Source: a virus. Taken from it: a DNA stretch of 40,580 bases. Positions 27,771-36,091 of the stretch are shown here, piece after piece (within the stretch, counting starts at the first letter, position 1; each line of letters begins with the position of its first letter). The stretch is from IMG/VR virus record IMGVR_UViG_3300050821_001649, positions 1 to 40,580 of that record. One strand, 5' to 3'. Position numbers and translations under genes: made by a program. The notes beneath the pieces were generated by a model. That model did not search any database. It was not told where the DNA came from and saw nothing but the letters and a program-made list of their open reading frames with translations.

Positions 27771-28470
27771 GAAACGCTTCATCTTTTATACTGGCGCTAA
27801 CCGCACTGGTAAGTCTGACTTTATTTGTGCTTATATCAGCTTATGGCTGTTGGGTCGTCATCCGGCAATTAAAACCCCTAAGAACGGTGTTGCCTGGTTA
27901 TCTGTTACCGACTTCTCAAAAATAGAGCAAGTCTTGTTGCCTAAGTTCATAAGGATGCTGCCGATAGGGTCTTTCACCTACAACGCCCAAAAGGCATTGC
28001 TTGAAATGAAGAACGGGTGCAAGTTGTTCTTTAAATCTGAACAATCAGGCCCACTGTCTTATGAAGGTTCAGATGTTGACTTACTCGCTTTGGACGAAGA
28101 GCATCTTCGCAATACGTTCAATGCGGCAGTAATTCGTACTACAGGACGGAGGGCTAAGATCCTGATCGCCGCTACATTAGTCGGGGGTATAACCTGGATG
28201 TACGACGATTTTATCCTTCCGACCCAAAAAGGGGAGCGCAAGGATGTCGAATTGATAGTCTGCTCTCAATTTGATAACCCGATGCTGGATAAGAAGGAAG
28301 TTCAAGCTGAGTTCGATCGGATGAGTAAATCCGACCCTATCAAAGCGAGAATTTGTATTTTGGGAGAATTTTTGGACATGAGCGGTGAATCGGTATTCCC
28401 GTCCGAGCTTATGTACAATTTGAGGTTGAAGTTGCCGGTGCCGGTGCGTGGTGAACTAATAGGAGCCTAG
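27598..28470 (+). CDS. Large terminase, ATPase part (split)
   Basis: TTG 27598 follows AGGAGGAAGGAA. The 290-aa product has Y-T-G-A-N-R-T-G-K-S as Walker A (residues 64-73), D-L-L-A-L-D-E-E as Walker B (Asp166/Glu167) and the I-A-A-T coupling motif (about 190), i.e. the translocase half of TerL. It then stops after a S-G-E-S-V-F-P segment, just where the linker to the nuclease domain begins. The nuclease half lies 470 bp downstream, so the packaging motor is encoded as two polypeptides unless a recoding or splicing event joins them. Confidence 0.88.
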   Translation: MSRKRLSQLSFQRILSLEQKQKLLRLHALVSQLKVQSRQDPISLWIPFQKQERGLYSEKRFIFYTGANRTGKSDFICAYISLWLLGRHPAIKTPKNGVAWLSVTDFSKIEQVLLPKFIRMLPIGSFTYNAQKALLEMKNGCKLFFKSEQSGPLSYEGSDVDLLALDEEHLRNTFNAAVIRTTGRRAKILIAATLVGGITWMYDDFILPTQKGERKDVELIVCSQFDNPMLDKKEVQAEFDRMSKSDPIKARICILGEFLDMSGESVFPSELMYNLRLKLPVPVRGELIGA

Positions 28471-28478
28471 GAGGCTTT

Positions 28479-28661
28479 ATGGATTTTACGTTTCATTTGA
28501 CTAGCGGTGGTACAAGAACTGTTACTGGCGAGACTTGCAAGATCGATGATAAAGAAATAACCATTTTGGATGAAAATGGCAAGATCTTATTCTGGATTCA
28601 AAAGGTGTTTGCGGCAATGATCATCTATGAAAAACCCAATGTCAAGCTGGTGTCAAAATGA
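28479..28661 (+). CDS. Small hypothetical protein inserted between terminase halves
   Basis: ATG 28479 follows AGGAGGCTTT, its own strong SD, so it is not part of the terminase frame. The 60-aa product is beta-rich (F-T-F-H-L-T-S-G-G-T, K-E-I-T-I-L-D-E-N-G-K-I-L-F) and ends overlapping the next gene. Function unknown; whether it binds the split terminase or the GroES-like product is open. Confidence 0.6.
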   Translation: MDFTFHLTSGGTRTVTGETCKIDDKEITILDENGKILFWIQKVFAAMIIYEKPNVKLVSK

Positions 28662-28954
28662 AGTTCGTTCCAGTAGCCCAGCACATCATGATAAAACCAG
28701 AAGAGATCACAAACACGCTAAAGAAGGTTCAAACAGAAGGTGGGCGTGAGATCGAGATCCTGATGGGGGATCGTTCTAAAGACCTTGCCATTAAAGCTGT
28801 CAATAAGGGAAAGATTGTCCGGTCCAGTAGCAAGCTTTACAAAAAGGGGCAGGTCTTGGTTTATTATCCCTTCTCACCTAATAAATTGGACGTGGAAGGT
28901 ATTGAGCATCACATTATTCACGAACGGGATGTGATGGGAATTGTCGAAGACTAG
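28658..28954 (+). CDS. GroES-like co-chaperonin (98 aa)
   Basis: The length and the end match GroES: residues 1-14 M-K-F-V-P-V-A-Q-H-I-M-I-K-P resemble the family start, the middle has N-K-G-K-I-V followed by K-K-G-Q-V-L-V-Y-Y, and the C-terminus H-H-I-I-H-E-R-D-V-M-G-I-V-E-D parallels the family's I-M-S-E-S-D-I-L-A-I-V-E. A phage GroES can pair with host GroEL to help fold the capsid protein, as known for T4 gp31, though this is inference here. It lies between the two terminase ORFs. Confidence 0.65.
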   Translation: MKFVPVAQHIMIKPEEITNTLKKVQTEGGREIEILMGDRSKDLAIKAVNKGKIVRSSSKLYKKGQVLVYYPFSPNKLDVEGIEHHIIHERDVMGIVED

Positions 28955-29696
28955 CTGGGTAGATTATCCATACGGCAGCGTCTATCGTTTTGAGACGGCT
29001 AGGCACCCCAATCCGAAGTATCATTATGTGATTGGGGCCGACTCGGCATCTGGGCTTCCTAACCGCGATAGATCGGCTGCCCAAGTTGTCTGTATTGAGA
29101 CCCATGAACAAGTAGCGGTTTATGGGGAAGAATGCCCACCAGACCGGTTCGCTTTGATGCTTAGTAAGCTTGGGGATTTTTATAACAACGCCGTCATAGG
29201 CGTGGAACTGGACAAGTATGGATTTCTTACGACAAATATTCTTAAGGATCTGTATTCAAATCTTTACTTTCATATCGCTTCGCCCACTTCCTACGAGATT
29301 AGCATCTCCAAGGAATACGGGTGGAAACCGTCCACGACGAACCGCCAAATCGCGGTTGACTTCCTCAAAATGGACTACGCAGCCAACGCTTCGGAAAGCG
29401 AAACGGAGCGGGAAAAAGCCTTAAAGATCTATGATGCTAGAACGTATGATGAGATGGCATTTTTCATTAAGAACCGGGAGACAGGTAAGGAAGCAGCTCA
29501 GAGAGGTAAGAAGGACGATCTTTTAGCCGCGCTGTGGGTGGCCAATTTCATTTGGCACGAATCTCAGGTGCGTTATGAGTTTAAAGCAGTGGATAACACG
29601 CCGAAACCGTTGTCAATTATTGATGAAATGAGGTTATTGAGGAATGAATCAGAAGCCACCGGAAAAGGATTTGGACCAAGAAAGCTGGTCGAGTGA
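28941..29696 (+). CDS. Large terminase, nuclease part (split)
   Basis: TTG 28941 has GATGGGAA upstream and overlaps the GroES-like stop by 14 bp. The 251-aa product opens with the V-D-Y-P-Y-G-S-V-Y-R-F-E linker typical of TerL, then Y-V-I-G-A-D-S-A-S-G with Asp34, N-N-A-V-I-G-V-E-L-D with Glu89/Asp91, and K-K-D-D-L-L-A-A-L with Asp192/193, the acidic metal-binding residues of the RNase H-like headful nuclease. It makes the packaging cut when paired with the ATPase ORF. Confidence 0.88.
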   Translation: MSKTSWVDYPYGSVYRFETARHPNPKYHYVIGADSASGLPNRDRSAAQVVCIETHEQVAVYGEECPPDRFALMLSKLGDFYNNAVIGVELDKYGFLTTNILKDLYSNLYFHIASPTSYEISISKEYGWKPSTTNRQIAVDFLKMDYAANASESETEREKALKIYDARTYDEMAFFIKNRETGKEAAQRGKKDDLLAALWVANFIWHESQVRYEFKAVDNTPKPLSIIDEMRLLRNESEATGKGFGPRKLVE

Positions 29697-29928
29697 TGGA
29701 GAATTCGTTACCTGTAAGCATAATGATTGCTTCTATTATGTGCGTCACAAAGGTCAAAGACGTCGATTATTGGCCCGTTTTTATCCTGATAGGGTAGAGT
29801 TCAAGTGTGATAGCTGCAAACAGAAGTCTACATATCGATTTACTAAGGAATTGGTGCAAAAGAGCATTGACGAATCCAAATTCGTTCCGTTAAACTCTTT
29901 AATAGCGGATTGGGAAAAAGAGAAATAA
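29644..29928 (+). CDS. Zinc-binding hypothetical protein (94 aa)
   Basis: ATG 29644 overlaps the end of the nuclease ORF by 53 bp. The product has T-C-K-H-N-D-C and F-K-C-D-S-C-K-Q-K, two Cys pairs of a zinc ribbon, with a basic middle. Possibly a packaging or early-capsid accessory. Function unknown. Confidence 0.6.
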   Translation: MNQKPPEKDLDQESWSSDGEFVTCKHNDCFYYVRHKGQRRRLLARFYPDRVEFKCDSCKQKSTYRFTKELVQKSIDESKFVPLNSLIADWEKEK

Positions 29929-30227
29929 TGGAACGGACCTACAAGTGTTGGGACGTTCGGTGTCGTAAGCAATTTGTTGCTCACGACCCATTCCCTTGTA
30001 CAGTTGATCATATTTGTCCTAGATGTGGTGCCGGAACCCGTTCTTGGGTTCCTTCAAAGGAAGAGCGGCTGAATGGCGCTCCTTATCATGACGTTGGAAC
30101 GGGCCTCGTTGTACGGCTTGGCAGAGAACACCAAATGCTTTACGCAAATGGTTATCTTAAGCTGAAGACGTACGATAGCGAGATCCTCGAAGTCAACGAC
30201 ATTTCGGATTTCACTCCTAGCGTATAG
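29928..30227 (+). CDS. Zinc-ribbon hypothetical protein (99 aa)
   Basis: ATG 29928 is chosen because it forms TAATG with the preceding stop; an upstream TTG at 29910 adds six residues. The product has K-C-W-D-V-R-C and H-I-C-P-R-C-G-A, a typical zinc ribbon, then a beta-rich tail. Function unknown. Confidence 0.65.
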   Translation: MERTYKCWDVRCRKQFVAHDPFPCTVDHICPRCGAGTRSWVPSKEERLNGAPYHDVGTGLVVRLGREHQMLYANGYLKLKTYDSEILEVNDISDFTPSV

Positions 30228-30245
30228 CCTTCCAAAAGGCTCTCG

Positions 30246-32402
30246 GTGGAAACACCGTTGATTCAATCTCAGGATGCTGTAGCTCCAATATCCACCACGC
30301 AAGACCCTTTAGAACTGGTCAAGCTGATAAACCAGTGCGTCCGCGAAGCCGATTCCCATAAAACCAAATTCGGTTACAACTCCAAGATGGAGAAGTTCGA
30401 CAAGCTCTATAACAACAAGCTCTATGACGGTGCCGAACAAGGCCATCTTTACTTTGAAGCTCGTGCCAACTACTACCGTAAGTACGTTGATGGTATGGGT
30501 AATATACTTACCCGCGAGAAACTATCTGATACCGTTCTTCGCCGGGATGATGAAATCTCTTCCATCTCCGCTGAAGTTTTTAATCGAATCATTTCCTATG
30601 TCCATTACTACAACAAACGCGATCTTAAAGAGTTCGATTGGGCCGTCTATGCTGGCAAGCATGGTAACGGTATCATGCACGTCTATTACAATCCTGAAGC
30701 TGATGAAAACCAGGGCCTTCCTATCTATGAACCCATTAACGCTAAGTACATTGGCATATCCCCTGGCGCGAAGAATATCGACGAAGCTGTTTTTGTTTAT
30801 TACAAACGCCCTGTTGCCACAGCATCTCTTCAACAAGCTTATCCTGACCTAGATATCAAGTCGGACTCTGATGTTTCCAGCACTTCTCTTATGAACCAAA
30901 AGGAATCTGGCAAATTTAGGTTCTTTGTTACTGACCCTAACAACTCAGCGTTTATGGGCTATACGACAGGCGGCACTAAACTTTCTGGCGACCAGAAAGG
31001 TAAGAAACAAACCTGGTTAACCACCTTCTATTACAAAGATCCAGAGAAGGTTGACCTTATAACTGAAGATGAGCTTCGCCAATGGATTGAAGACAATCCT
31101 GGTTTTGGAAATAAGAACAATCGCGAAAAGACATTCAAGAACTTAGTCGATAAATTGCCTATGACTACTTACCTCTATCCTCATGGCCGTAAGATCCAAA
31201 AGGCTAATGACTTTATTCTAGAGGATGACCCGAACCCATATCCGTGGATTCCTTTTGTTAATTTCGGTATGTTTACTGACCCTGACAATTTTTGGTCAGA
31301 AGGCATCATCTCCATGATCCGCCAGGATGTGCGTAACATCCATTTGGCATCCTCTAGCATGGCAGCTAATGTTGACTTCCGTAATCGCCCTCCGTTCTGG
31401 ACCACCTCTAAGCGTTGGGATAATAACCAATCTTTCGCTTCTGAACCTAACCAAATCATTCCTTTGGAACAAGGCGCGACCATTCAGCCTTTGAATATCC
31501 CGCCAGTTGCGTCTAAAGACGTATTGGAACTCATTCAGTTCCGTATCAATGAAATAGAAGGAACGACAGGCATTAGGGAATCTCTTTTTGGCCAGATGCC
31601 GCAAGTCGGGGCTCCGTCTGGTGTTCAGATGGATAAGATCAATAACGCTGCCGTCGGTGCGGTACTTCCGATCTTTACTCGCTTCACTTATGCGCGCAAG
31701 GCCGTTGGAGAACGTATCCTTTGGATGATTCAGAATTACATGACTAATCCACGCAAGATCCGGTTCATCAACCAAGCGGATAATCCAATGCAAGCTCAAG
31801 TTCAATCCATTAACCAACCAAACCCTGCTGCGCCTGGTAGTTTTACGAATGATGTCATGCAAGGCGATTGGGAATACTACGTCGAAGAGACTAGTGGGCG
31901 GCCATTTAGCCAAGAAGCGCGTTTTCAACAAATGGAAGCCGCTGCCAAAGCCATGCAGCCGTTTGCTCCGGCTGATGCTGCTAAGTTGTTATTAGAAGCT
32001 TCTCAATTACCGGGTTGGACAAAGTACGCAACTGCTATCGACAAGCGTTACCAGATGCAGCTTGAAATTGGTATCACCAACGCTGAACGCGACCGTCAAC
32101 TCAAAGAATTCATTGCTATTAACAAAGCTCAGGCTGATGAACGCAAGGCCGAGGCTATGGAAGTCAAGTCTGGCGCATTCGTTAAGGGAATGGAATCGAA
32201 GGGTATCAAGGATATTGCACAAGCTATGTCTACCGGCATGGAAGACGCAGCCCGCGATATGATGAACGAAGAAACTACTCCCTTAGCGCCTACTCCGACA
32301 ATTGCCGAGCCGCCGAAGCCGCCCTCATTCCCAGATATCGGTCAATTACCTGGGGCAGAGAATTTTGCTCAACCTAAACCTTTGGAAGGAGGTATGGGCT
32401 AA
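30246..32402 (+). CDS. Portal protein
   Basis: GTG 30246 follows AAAAGGCTCTCG. At 718 aa the product is in the size range of portals of podoviruses. It lies after terminase and before scaffold and capsid, the standard order. The N-terminal half is helical and charged, followed by a stem-like alpha/beta region and a long helical, Gln/Ala/Met-rich C-terminal segment (about residues 600-700) typical of a barrel or crown. Portal rings form the DNA entry channel. No residue-level motif was checked; size and position carry the call. Confidence 0.8.
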   Translation: METPLIQSQDAVAPISTTQDPLELVKLINQCVREADSHKTKFGYNSKMEKFDKLYNNKLYDGAEQGHLYFEARANYYRKYVDGMGNILTREKLSDTVLRRDDEISSISAEVFNRIISYVHYYNKRDLKEFDWAVYAGKHGNGIMHVYYNPEADENQGLPIYEPINAKYIGISPGAKNIDEAVFVYYKRPVATASLQQAYPDLDIKSDSDVSSTSLMNQKESGKFRFFVTDPNNSAFMGYTTGGTKLSGDQKGKKQTWLTTFYYKDPEKVDLITEDELRQWIEDNPGFGNKNNREKTFKNLVDKLPMTTYLYPHGRKIQKANDFILEDDPNPYPWIPFVNFGMFTDPDNFWSEGIISMIRQDVRNIHLASSSMAANVDFRNRPPFWTTSKRWDNNQSFASEPNQIIPLEQGATIQPLNIPPVASKDVLELIQFRINEIEGTTGIRESLFGQMPQVGAPSGVQMDKINNAAVGAVLPIFTRFTYARKAVGERILWMIQNYMTNPRKIRFINQADNPMQAQVQSINQPNPAAPGSFTNDVMQGDWEYYVEETSGRPFSQEARFQQMEAAAKAMQPFAPADAAKLLLEASQLPGWTKYATAIDKRYQMQLEIGITNAERDRQLKEFIAINKAQADERKAEAMEVKSGAFVKGMESKGIKDIAQAMSTGMEDAARDMMNEETTPLAPTPTIAEPPKPPSFPDIGQLPGAENFAQPKPLEGGMG

Positions 32403-32557
32403 TGGATTTCGCGCAAGCGCCTCAACCAACTATGCAGCCTGGTCAATCGGGTAACGCCGCTAAACCAAGTCCGCAAGAGATCATGCAGAAGATTGCAATG
32501 ATCCGAGCTATGCAACCACAAAATGGAATGGCGATTCAGCCGCCAGTGACTCAGTAG
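32402..32557 (+). CDS. Small Gln/Met-rich protein after the portal (51 aa)
   Basis: TAATG start at 32402. A Gln/Pro/Met-rich peptide with a short I-M-Q-K-I-A-M-I-R-A-M segment that recalls the M-M-A-L-I-R-A-A-Q segment in the 35599-35883 protein. Perhaps a head-assembly or core peptide. Function unknown. Confidence 0.55.
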   Translation: MDFAQAPQPTMQPGQSGNAAKPSPQEIMQKIAMIRAMQPQNGMAIQPPVTQ

Positions 32558-32624
32558 TATTTACAGATTTTGAGTAGAACAAATAAAAGAAGTGCGGGGG
32601 TAACACCCAGAAAGCGAGATTCAC

Positions 32625-33485
32625 ATGGCTGGTGAACAGGAAGAGATCGTAGTAGACAAAGGGGCTGCCGAGGGTGGCGAGCCTGGGGATGACAAAACTC
32701 AAGGGCAAGAGGGTGTAGATGCAGGTGCATCCGCGATTGACCCGCAAGAGTATCAACGGATTCAGAGCGAGAATCAAACTCTGGTTCAGAACTGGCAAAA
32801 GTTAGAAGCTTTAGCCAATCGTGATGAGGTTTTCCGTAAAGAACTTGAAAGAGCGTGGAAGGGTCTTCCTCCAAAAGAGCAAGCCCAGATCGCCCAACAG
32901 GCTCGACAACCGGAAAAGCCGAAAACGAATCAGAACCAAAGCAATAAAGAATTAGAAGATATCCGGGCACAGTTAAAGGAATGGAAGCAAACTCAAGAAC
33001 GCCAACAGGTTGAATCCTTACGGCGAGAAAAGTTTTCTGAAGTTCAGGATGAAACCAACCGTGCTTTTCAGAAGTTCGAGGCTACACCCGCCGACCAGCA
33101 AGAATTCTGGAAGCGGTATGGTGCAATGGTTCAAAACGAAGCCCAGACGTATATGCAAAACGGTATGCCATTACCGCAAGCAATGCAGAAGGCTCAGTAC
33201 AACCATAGTTTTAACATAGCCGGGGAATACGCTCTGTTGATGGAAGATAAGCTTGCTACGTTGTGGTCGAAAAAGGCCCAGGAGCGAAATAGCCCTTTAC
33301 GGGGTATTGCTAGTCCTGCGGATAAGCAGGGAGCGCCGGGTGTTATGCCTGGTGTTAAGGAGCGGTTTTTAGCCGCTATCAAAAATGAAAAGAGCGCTGA
33401 AAAGAGAGCCCAAATGTACGTCGAATTCGGTAGAGAATTCGGTGAACCAAATGGGGGATTCTTTAAGAGTTCAGGAGGAATTTAA
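32625..33485 (+). CDS. Scaffold-like protein
   Basis: The 286-aa product is acidic at the N-terminus, then Glu/Gln/Lys-rich and helical with coiled-coil heptads (about residues 60-140), with no compact hydrophobic core. This and its place between portal and capsid genes fit a scaffold that guides procapsid assembly. The 68-bp gap before ATG 32625 contains TTTACA and AATAAA spaced 16 bp, a possible weak promoter. Confidence 0.75.
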   Translation: MAGEQEEIVVDKGAAEGGEPGDDKTQGQEGVDAGASAIDPQEYQRIQSENQTLVQNWQKLEALANRDEVFRKELERAWKGLPPKEQAQIAQQARQPEKPKTNQNQSNKELEDIRAQLKEWKQTQERQQVESLRREKFSEVQDETNRAFQKFEATPADQQEFWKRYGAMVQNEAQTYMQNGMPLPQAMQKAQYNHSFNIAGEYALLMEDKLATLWSKKAQERNSPLRGIASPADKQGAPGVMPGVKERFLAAIKNEKSAEKRAQMYVEFGREFGEPNGGFFKSSGGI

Positions 33486-33488
33486 CAA

Positions 33489-34487
33489 ATGGCTAGTTCA
33501 CCTATTACGGGAGTAGCAGCGCAGGTATGGCCCCTAATCCCGCAGGAAGTGGTCGATAACATTTCTATCGCCCATCCGGTGTTTTTTGACTTGTATGAAA
33601 AGTGTAAGAAAACCTGGAAGGGTGGTACGCAGTACCAGCCGGTCGTGTTGTATGCTTCTGATACGGAAGGTGCGTTCATCGATCCGACTTCGACTTCTGC
33701 TAGCTTGGGCACTACCCAAACTCAGAAGACGGAAGGCATCGTTTATAACATCAAGGCCGTGCAAAATCCTTACTCCATTACGCTGGACGAAAAAGTCCGC
33801 GCCGGGGATTCGGAATATGCTCGTATCACCTTGCAAGAATCGAAGATCATTCAGGCTACCAACCGTCACGTCGAGCTTCTTTCGACGAACATGTACCAAG
33901 GTAATCTGAACTCGAACAGCCTCCAATTCTGGGGTCTGGATCAGATCTGTTCCACTTCGGATGCGACTCCGTTCGTTGGTCAGATCGATCAGTCGGTCGA
34001 TACTTGGTGGGCTCCTAGCACCATCACGACTTCGACGACTTTCAACTCGCTCAACCCGCTTATCACCCGTATCTCGGTGATGACGGACGGGGGGGATAAA
34101 CCGGATATTGGTATCCTGGGCCAAGTCTTGCATCCTCGTTTAGTTCAGATCATGGGTGGCGGTAATGTCAACACCAAGATCGATAACAAGGAAAGCGTCT
34201 GGCGCACCGGTGATATCTCGGTCCAAGATGTTCGCTTTATCAAGGATAAGGGCGCTACCGATGATGGTTCGTCCACTGGTAACTGCTACATCTTGACTTC
34301 CAAGTATTTGGAATTCTGGTTCGATTCGAGCTTCGATTTCTGGTCTTCGGGATTCACTGAACCTGTGGCCGCTTCTTATAACACTGGGTACATTCGCTCG
34401 GTGATGTTCTTGGCTACCACTCAACGTCGGCGTATGGGTGGGTATGTGACCGCTGGTACTGGTCCGTATCCTTTCACGCTTACCTAG
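33489..34487 (+). CDS. Major capsid protein
   Basis: ATG 33489 follows AGGAGGAATTTAACAA. The 332-aa product is the expected size for a HK97-fold capsid protein of a T7/P22-like phage, with E-V-V-D-N-I at the start, L-N-P-L-I-T-R-I-S-V near the centre and a L-T-S-K-Y-L-E-F-W strand. A terminator follows directly, as is common after capsid genes to boost its ratio. Fold assignment is inferred from size, composition and context. Confidence 0.85.
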   Translation: MASSPITGVAAQVWPLIPQEVVDNISIAHPVFFDLYEKCKKTWKGGTQYQPVVLYASDTEGAFIDPTSTSASLGTTQTQKTEGIVYNIKAVQNPYSITLDEKVRAGDSEYARITLQESKIIQATNRHVELLSTNMYQGNLNSNSLQFWGLDQICSTSDATPFVGQIDQSVDTWWAPSTITTSTTFNSLNPLITRISVMTDGGDKPDIGILGQVLHPRLVQIMGGGNVNTKIDNKESVWRTGDISVQDVRFIKDKGATDDGSSTGNCYILTSKYLEFWFDSSFDFWSSGFTEPVAASYNTGYIRSVMFLATTQRRRMGGYVTAGTGPYPFTLT

Positions 34488-34498
34488 TATTTTCTTGG

Positions 34499-34520
34499 GT
34501 GCCCTCTTAACCGGGGGCAC
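34499..34520 (+). terminator. Intrinsic terminator after the capsid gene
   Basis: GTGCCC/GGGCAC stem (34499-34504 with 34515-34520) followed by TTCAATTTCTTTT. It would make the capsid unit more abundant than the downstream genes. Confidence 0.65.
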
Positions 34521-34544
34521 TTCAATTTCTTTTCGGAGGATGAA

Positions 34545-34871
34545 ATGGCTAATGTTTCAGTTCTTAATAAAAAGGCTATCGTTACTGGCAACCCTAACTC
34601 ACCTTTGGGTCTGGGTCGTAAGCGTGCGTACACTTGCACATATAACAGCACTGGTACGACGAATACTTTGTCGGGCGTCGGACCTTTAAAAAACGGCGAC
34701 TTGATCTTTGTGCGAGAAACCCAAACTAACGCCGCCACTGGTTATGCGGGAATTTTGTGGAATACGGCGAATACGGTTTATGATCTTAATTCAGGAACCA
34801 TTGGTTTGGCTCCCGTTAACGCGTCGCCTAATGCGAATGTTAACTTGGTAGTCGAAATCGAAGATTTGTGA
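34545..34871 (+). CDS. Small beta-rich head protein (108 aa)
   Basis: ATG 34545 follows CGGAGGATGAA. The product is Thr/Asn/Gly-rich with beta-strand periodicity and resembles the small decoration-like proteins after capsid genes. Not assigned to a named family. Confidence 0.6.
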   Translation: MANVSVLNKKAIVTGNPNSPLGLGRKRAYTCTYNSTGTTNTLSGVGPLKNGDLIFVRETQTNAATGYAGILWNTANTVYDLNSGTIGLAPVNASPNANVNLVVEIEDL

Positions 34872-34879
34872 GGCCGTAA

Positions 34880-35203
34880 ATGTCAACAGCCACTAACGTA
34901 ACGTATCTTCAGTACGGAAGTTCTTGGGCGGCTAAACCGTTCAATAAGGGATGGGGAAGAATTCGTTTGACGGCTATTTTCCCGTCCGGCGTTAATTCTT
35001 GCACTATCACCAATATTCCGAATTTGGCACCCGATTCCGAAATTCGAGTGGCACAACAAGCCCAATCCGGGGCAACTAGTAAGTTTACAGAAATTGCACT
35101 AGGTCGAGTGAACGGCCCGGTTGGGACGGTAGTGATCGCTACAGAAGATACTTCCAATACTTCGATAGCGACTCCGTTCATGCTTCAAATCGTTAATCAG
35201 TAA
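34880..35203 (+). CDS. Small beta-rich head protein (107 aa)
   Basis: The ATG is 8 bp after the previous stop, with GAGGCC upstream. Another Thr/Ser/Asn-rich beta-rich product of similar length; possibly a paralog or second decoration protein. Function unknown. Confidence 0.6.
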   Translation: MSTATNVTYLQYGSSWAAKPFNKGWGRIRLTAIFPSGVNSCTITNIPNLAPDSEIRVAQQAQSGATSKFTEIALGRVNGPVGTVVIATEDTSNTSIATPFMLQIVNQ

Positions 35204-35211
35204 GGAGAATC

Positions 35212-35589
35212 ATGAATCAACAACCTTATCATTTTAAGGAGATGGGTACTACCGACGTTAAAACAACTAACGTTGCTAGGATCGTCACCGCAACAACCAC
35301 AACTTTAATTACCGCCCCTGCTGGCGTCCAGGCCACTTATCAACCTGGTACATTATCTCTTTTGATCTATCAAATTGATTGGGATATGGCTGGTGCGACT
35401 AATACTTTGGTTGTAGGCGATAACAATGCGGTTGACGGTACGGACCGCATCTTTTTGAATACGGCTATTACCGGAAGAGGGTCTATTACTTTCCCTCAAG
35501 GATTGGTTTGTAATGCTGGTAAAAGATTGGCTGCCGTTACAACCGGCACTGTTAACACTTGGGTTCGTGTGACTTATCAAATTATTTAA
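35212..35589 (+). CDS. Small beta-rich head protein (125 aa)
   Basis: ATG 35212 follows AAGGAGAATC. A Thr/Ala/Gly-rich beta-rich product with alternating hydrophobics (S-L-L-I-Y-Q-I-D-W). It continues the series of three decoration-like proteins. Function unknown. Confidence 0.6.
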   Translation: MNQQPYHFKEMGTTDVKTTNVARIVTATTTTLITAPAGVQATYQPGTLSLLIYQIDWDMAGATNTLVVGDNNAVDGTDRIFLNTAITGRGSITFPQGLVCNAGKRLAAVTTGTVNTWVRVTYQII

Positions 35590-35598
35590 GGAGCTGTC

Positions 35599-35883
35599 AT
35601 GAAAAACAATCAAGGAATGCCTTTTGGTTCTAAAGGCCCCGAAGGCATGGGAGATGATCCGGCTGCTCAAAAATTAGGGGGCGCTGTTGGCGGCGGGATG
35701 AAACACGTTGTTTCCCCTGGCGCTGATGGCGCAGGTCAAATGCCTGGAGCTGGAATCGATCAAGCTAAGAAGCATATGATCATGATGGCTTTGATTCGTG
35801 CGGCTCAAGGCGGCGGCCAACCTATGGGTGGCGGGGCTCCGATGGGCGGAGGCGCGCCTATGGGAGGTGGCCCAAATGGCTAA
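35599..35883 (+). CDS. Met/Gly-rich protein with GGGAPM repeats (94 aa)
   Basis: ATG 35599 follows AAGGAGCTGTC. Gly/Met/Pro-rich; the C-terminus holds three G-G-G-A/P repeats (M-G-G-G-A-P-M) after M-I-M-M-A-L-I-R-A-A-Q. The segment I-x-M-x-A-L-I-R-A resembles the 32402-32557 peptide. Low complexity suggests a flexible virion protein. Function unknown. Confidence 0.6.
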   Translation: MKNNQGMPFGSKGPEGMGDDPAAQKLGGAVGGGMKHVVSPGADGAGQMPGAGIDQAKKHMIMMALIRAAQGGGQPMGGGAPMGGGAPMGGGPNG

Positions 35884-36088
35884 TTGGATACAAAAAACTC
35901 ACATGAATAAGGGTGGCCTTCATAGGGCCACTGGTACGCCTATGGGTAAGAATATCCCAAAGGCTAAGGTGGAAAGGGCTGCTCATAGTTCAAGCCCGCA
36001 CATGGCTCACATGGGCCAAGCGGCTTTGAACATGGAAGGTTTGCCTCATATTGGAAATATCGCCAATGCGCGCATGGGGATGAAATAA
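35876..36088 (+). CDS. Small basic head-tail protein, KGxLHRxxGxPxGK type (70 aa)
   Basis: ATG 35876 (overlapping the previous stop, GGAGGTGG upstream) is preferred over an ATG at 35798 whose upstream codons belong to the previous gene. The M-N-K-G-G-L-H-R-A-T-G-T-P-M-G-K-N-I-P segment is a recurrent small motif of podovirus and related phage proteins, followed by a His/Met/Ala-rich tail. Function unknown. Confidence 0.65.
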   Translation: MANWIQKTHMNKGGLHRATGTPMGKNIPKAKVERAAHSSSPHMAHMGQAALNMEGLPHIGNIANARMGMK

Positions 36089-36091
36089 AAA

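Noticed and set aside
31296-31931. 211-codon open frame on the minus strand
   Set aside because: Antisense to the portal gene, without SD and with Arg/Ser-rich shadow composition.
33534-34133. 199-codon open frame on the minus strand
   Set aside because: Antisense to the major capsid gene; composition is that of a reverse-complement shadow.
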